This document shows positions 5,575 to 6,721 of a stretch of DNA of 6,721 bases, one piece after another. The notes under the pieces were generated by a model. It saw only the letters and a list, made by a program, of their open reading frames with translations. It ran no database searches and was not told the DNA's origin. Position numbers and translations under genes: made by a program. The first letter of the stretch is position 1. Every line of letters begins with the position of its first letter. Source of the DNA: Candidatus Eiseniibacteriota bacterium (GTDB taxonomy: Bacteria > Eisenbacteria > RBG-16-71-46 > SZUA-252). The stretch lies in assembly GCA_016880395.1 (NCBI GenBank), contig JAEHDN010000020.1, forward strand, positions 1 through 6,721, given 5' to 3'.

Positions 5575-6629
5575 CGGAGAACCCGTTCACCATCTGCATC
5601 CTGTACGACGCGTGGCACGAGCTCGAGGAGGAAGCGCCCGAGCTCCCGCCGGAGAGCCCGAAGCGGGGCAGGAAGCGCCGCGAGAAGAGCGATCGCGAGG
5701 AGATCACCGAGGCGCTCACGAAGCGCGGGCACACGGTGATCGAGCACTGCCTCGACGGCCGGAGGCGGAGCCTCAAGGCGCTCGCGGGCATCGAGGCCGA
5801 TCTCGTCTTCAACCTCACCGAGTCGTACGGCGGCGACGACACGAAGGACTTGAACATCGCCGCGTATCTCGATCTGCTCCACCTGCCCTACACCGGCTCG
5901 GGCCCGTCCGGCCTCCTCCTCGCGCAGGACAAGGCGGTGGCCAAGCGGCTCTTCACCTTCCACGGCCTCCGCACGCCCCACTTCGCGACGGTCTACCAGG
6001 GACGGCTCCAGTGGTCGGACGACATCCACTTCCCCGTCATCGTGAAGCCGAAGCGGGAGGATGGGTCGATCGGCATCGAGTTCAGCGCCGTCGTCGGGTC
6101 GATCAAGGAGCTGATGGAGCGGATCGACGCACTCCATGCCGATCTCGACTCGCCGGTGCTCATCGAGGAGTACATCGAGGGACGCGAGCTCTACGTGTCG
6201 GTGCTCGGCAACGAGACCCCGACCGCCCTTCCGGTCGTCGAGCTGGATCTCTCCGACCTGCCCGTGGGGACCCCGAGGATCGCCGGCACCGAGGTGAAGT
6301 GGGAGCGCGGAACGGACGCCTACAGGAAGACGAAGCTCCGCATCCCCGAGAACCTGAGCGAGGAGATGCTCGCCGAGATCCAGGAGACCGCCGTCACGGC
6401 CTACCGCGCGCTCGAGATCCGAGACTACGCGCGGGCCGATGTGCGCCTGACCGCCGACGGCAAGATCTACCTGCTCGAGGTGAACCCCAATCCCTGGCTC
6501 CACTCCACCGCGGAGTTCGCCCTGGCGGCCAAGCAAGCCGGCCGGGACTACGGGTCCCTGATCGAAGAGATCGTGGACCTGGCGGTGTCCCGCTACCGCG
6601 GCCGAACCCTCACGGCCCGGCCCGACTAG
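5571..6629 (+). CDS. ATP-grasp ligase, D-Ala-D-Ala-ligase-like
   Basis: ATP-grasp enzyme of 352 residues, expected to activate a carboxylate as acyl-phosphate with ATP and join it to an amine. Layout: a pre-ATP-grasp domain (1-115) with ICILYD at the start and DLVFNLTES (77-85); DKAVAKRLF (120-128); ATP-binding VIVKPKREDGSIGI (156-169; Lys159, and a Ser-Ile-Gly loop like Ddl's); IEEYIEGRELYVSVLGN with the hinge acids; and Mg2+ ligands Asp290 (RADVRL), Glu303 and Asn305 (LLEVNPNP). It is related to D-alanine-D-alanine ligase, but the N-terminus lacks the Ddl GG-S-EH-VS substrate motif, and a highly charged segment (about 17-44) is inserted early. The window also has no mur or fts neighbours, so a cell-wall Ddl role is doubtful. 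Its start overlaps the seven-codon bridge after the peptidase gene, so the two are very probably one operon. The product may be a dipeptide, a modified amino acid or a protein tag; this is not decidable from sequence. Confidence 0.88.
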   Translation: MTENPFTICILYDAWHELEEEAPELPPESPKRGRKRREKSDREEITEALTKRGHTVIEHCLDGRRRSLKALAGIEADLVFNLTESYGGDDTKDLNIAAYLDLLHLPYTGSGPSGLLLAQDKAVAKRLFTFHGLRTPHFATVYQGRLQWSDDIHFPVIVKPKREDGSIGIEFSAVVGSIKELMERIDALHADLDSPVLIEEYIEGRELYVSVLGNETPTALPVVELDLSDLPVGTPRIAGTEVKWERGTDAYRKTKLRIPENLSEEMLAEIQETAVTAYRALEIRDYARADVRLTADGKIYLLEVNPNPWLHSTAEFALAAKQAGRDYGSLIEEIVDLAVSRYRGRTLTARPD

Positions 6630-6655
6630 CCGCAGCCGAATTCCTTCCAACCCTC

Positions 6656-6668
6656 CCCGCCGCGCGGG
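6656..6668 (+). terminator. Small GC hairpin after the ligase gene
   Basis: CCCGC-CGC-GCGGG forms a 5-bp stem with a 3-nt loop, 26 bp after the ligase stop. No T-run follows and the stem is short, so this is a weak terminator candidate only. Confidence 0.2.
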
Positions 6669-6679
6669 CATCCAATCGC

Positions 6680-6709
6680 TTGACAGAGGCCGGAGGCGTG
6701 CCCAAAACT
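6680..6709 (+). promoter_or_regulatory. Possible promoter for a gene beyond the window
   Basis: A perfect TTGACA (6680-6685) is followed after 18 bp by AAAACT (6704-6709), a poor -10 with three of six matches. The position, after the ligase stop and before the window end, would suit the promoter of a following rightward gene. No coding region can be assigned in 6630-6721. Confidence 0.3.
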
Positions 6710-6721
6710 CGACCTCCAACC

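Noticed and set aside
4250..5857. A 535-codon leftward open frame opposite the peptidase and ligase genes
   Set aside because: It is antisense to two genes with clear catalytic motifs, its translation is Arg/Pro-rich with no recognisable domain, and it owes its length to high GC content.
5571..6629. Cell-wall D-alanine-D-alanine ligase (ddl)
   Set aside because: The ATP-grasp core is similar, but the N-terminal Ddl substrate motif is missing, a charged segment is inserted and there is no cell-wall gene context.

Overview
The window is GC-rich chromosomal DNA with seven protein-coding genes on both strands, no RNA gene, no insertion sequence and no CRISPR array. Codon third positions are overwhelmingly G or C, genes are tightly packed, and all families are bacterial. 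This fits a free-living high-GC bacterium (for example a soil or sediment lineage such as Eisenbacteria, Gemmatimonadota or Myxococcota). The phylum cannot be fixed from this sequence, so that is inference only.

Left part (1-3123): an incomplete FAD-dependent glycerol-3-phosphate dehydrogenase (glpD) runs leftward off the window edge. Diverging from it is a rightward pair: a YdfG-type short-chain dehydrogenase and, 39 bp later, an exported alpha/beta hydrolase. glpD has no ATG, GTG or TTG at the place where the protein should begin, but has a strong Shine-Dalgarno sequence placed for an AUC start.

Middle (3124-4492): two leftward genes converge on the hydrolase. The upstream one is a 66-residue cold-shock-domain protein, and the downstream one is a class I SAM-dependent methyltransferase. 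They are separated by a 12-bp perfect hairpin. The cold-shock gene has a good sigma70-like promoter and a leader of about 180 nt. That leader carries an intrinsic-terminator-like hairpin with a U-run and further stem-loops up to the ribosome binding site. This suggests attenuation, possibly self-controlled by the RNA-chaperone product.

Right part (4493-6629): a cytoplasmic HEAGH zinc metallopeptidase is followed 19 bp later by a D-Ala-D-Ala-ligase-like ATP-grasp enzyme. The junction contains a 7-codon frame whose start overlaps the peptidase stop (TGATG) and whose stop overlaps the ligase start (ATGA). A peptide-bond-forming enzyme coupled to a peptide-bond-breaking one is the best candidate here for an undescribed peptide-tagging or small-peptide system; substrates are unknown. 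The last 92 bp hold a possible promoter for a gene beyond the window.
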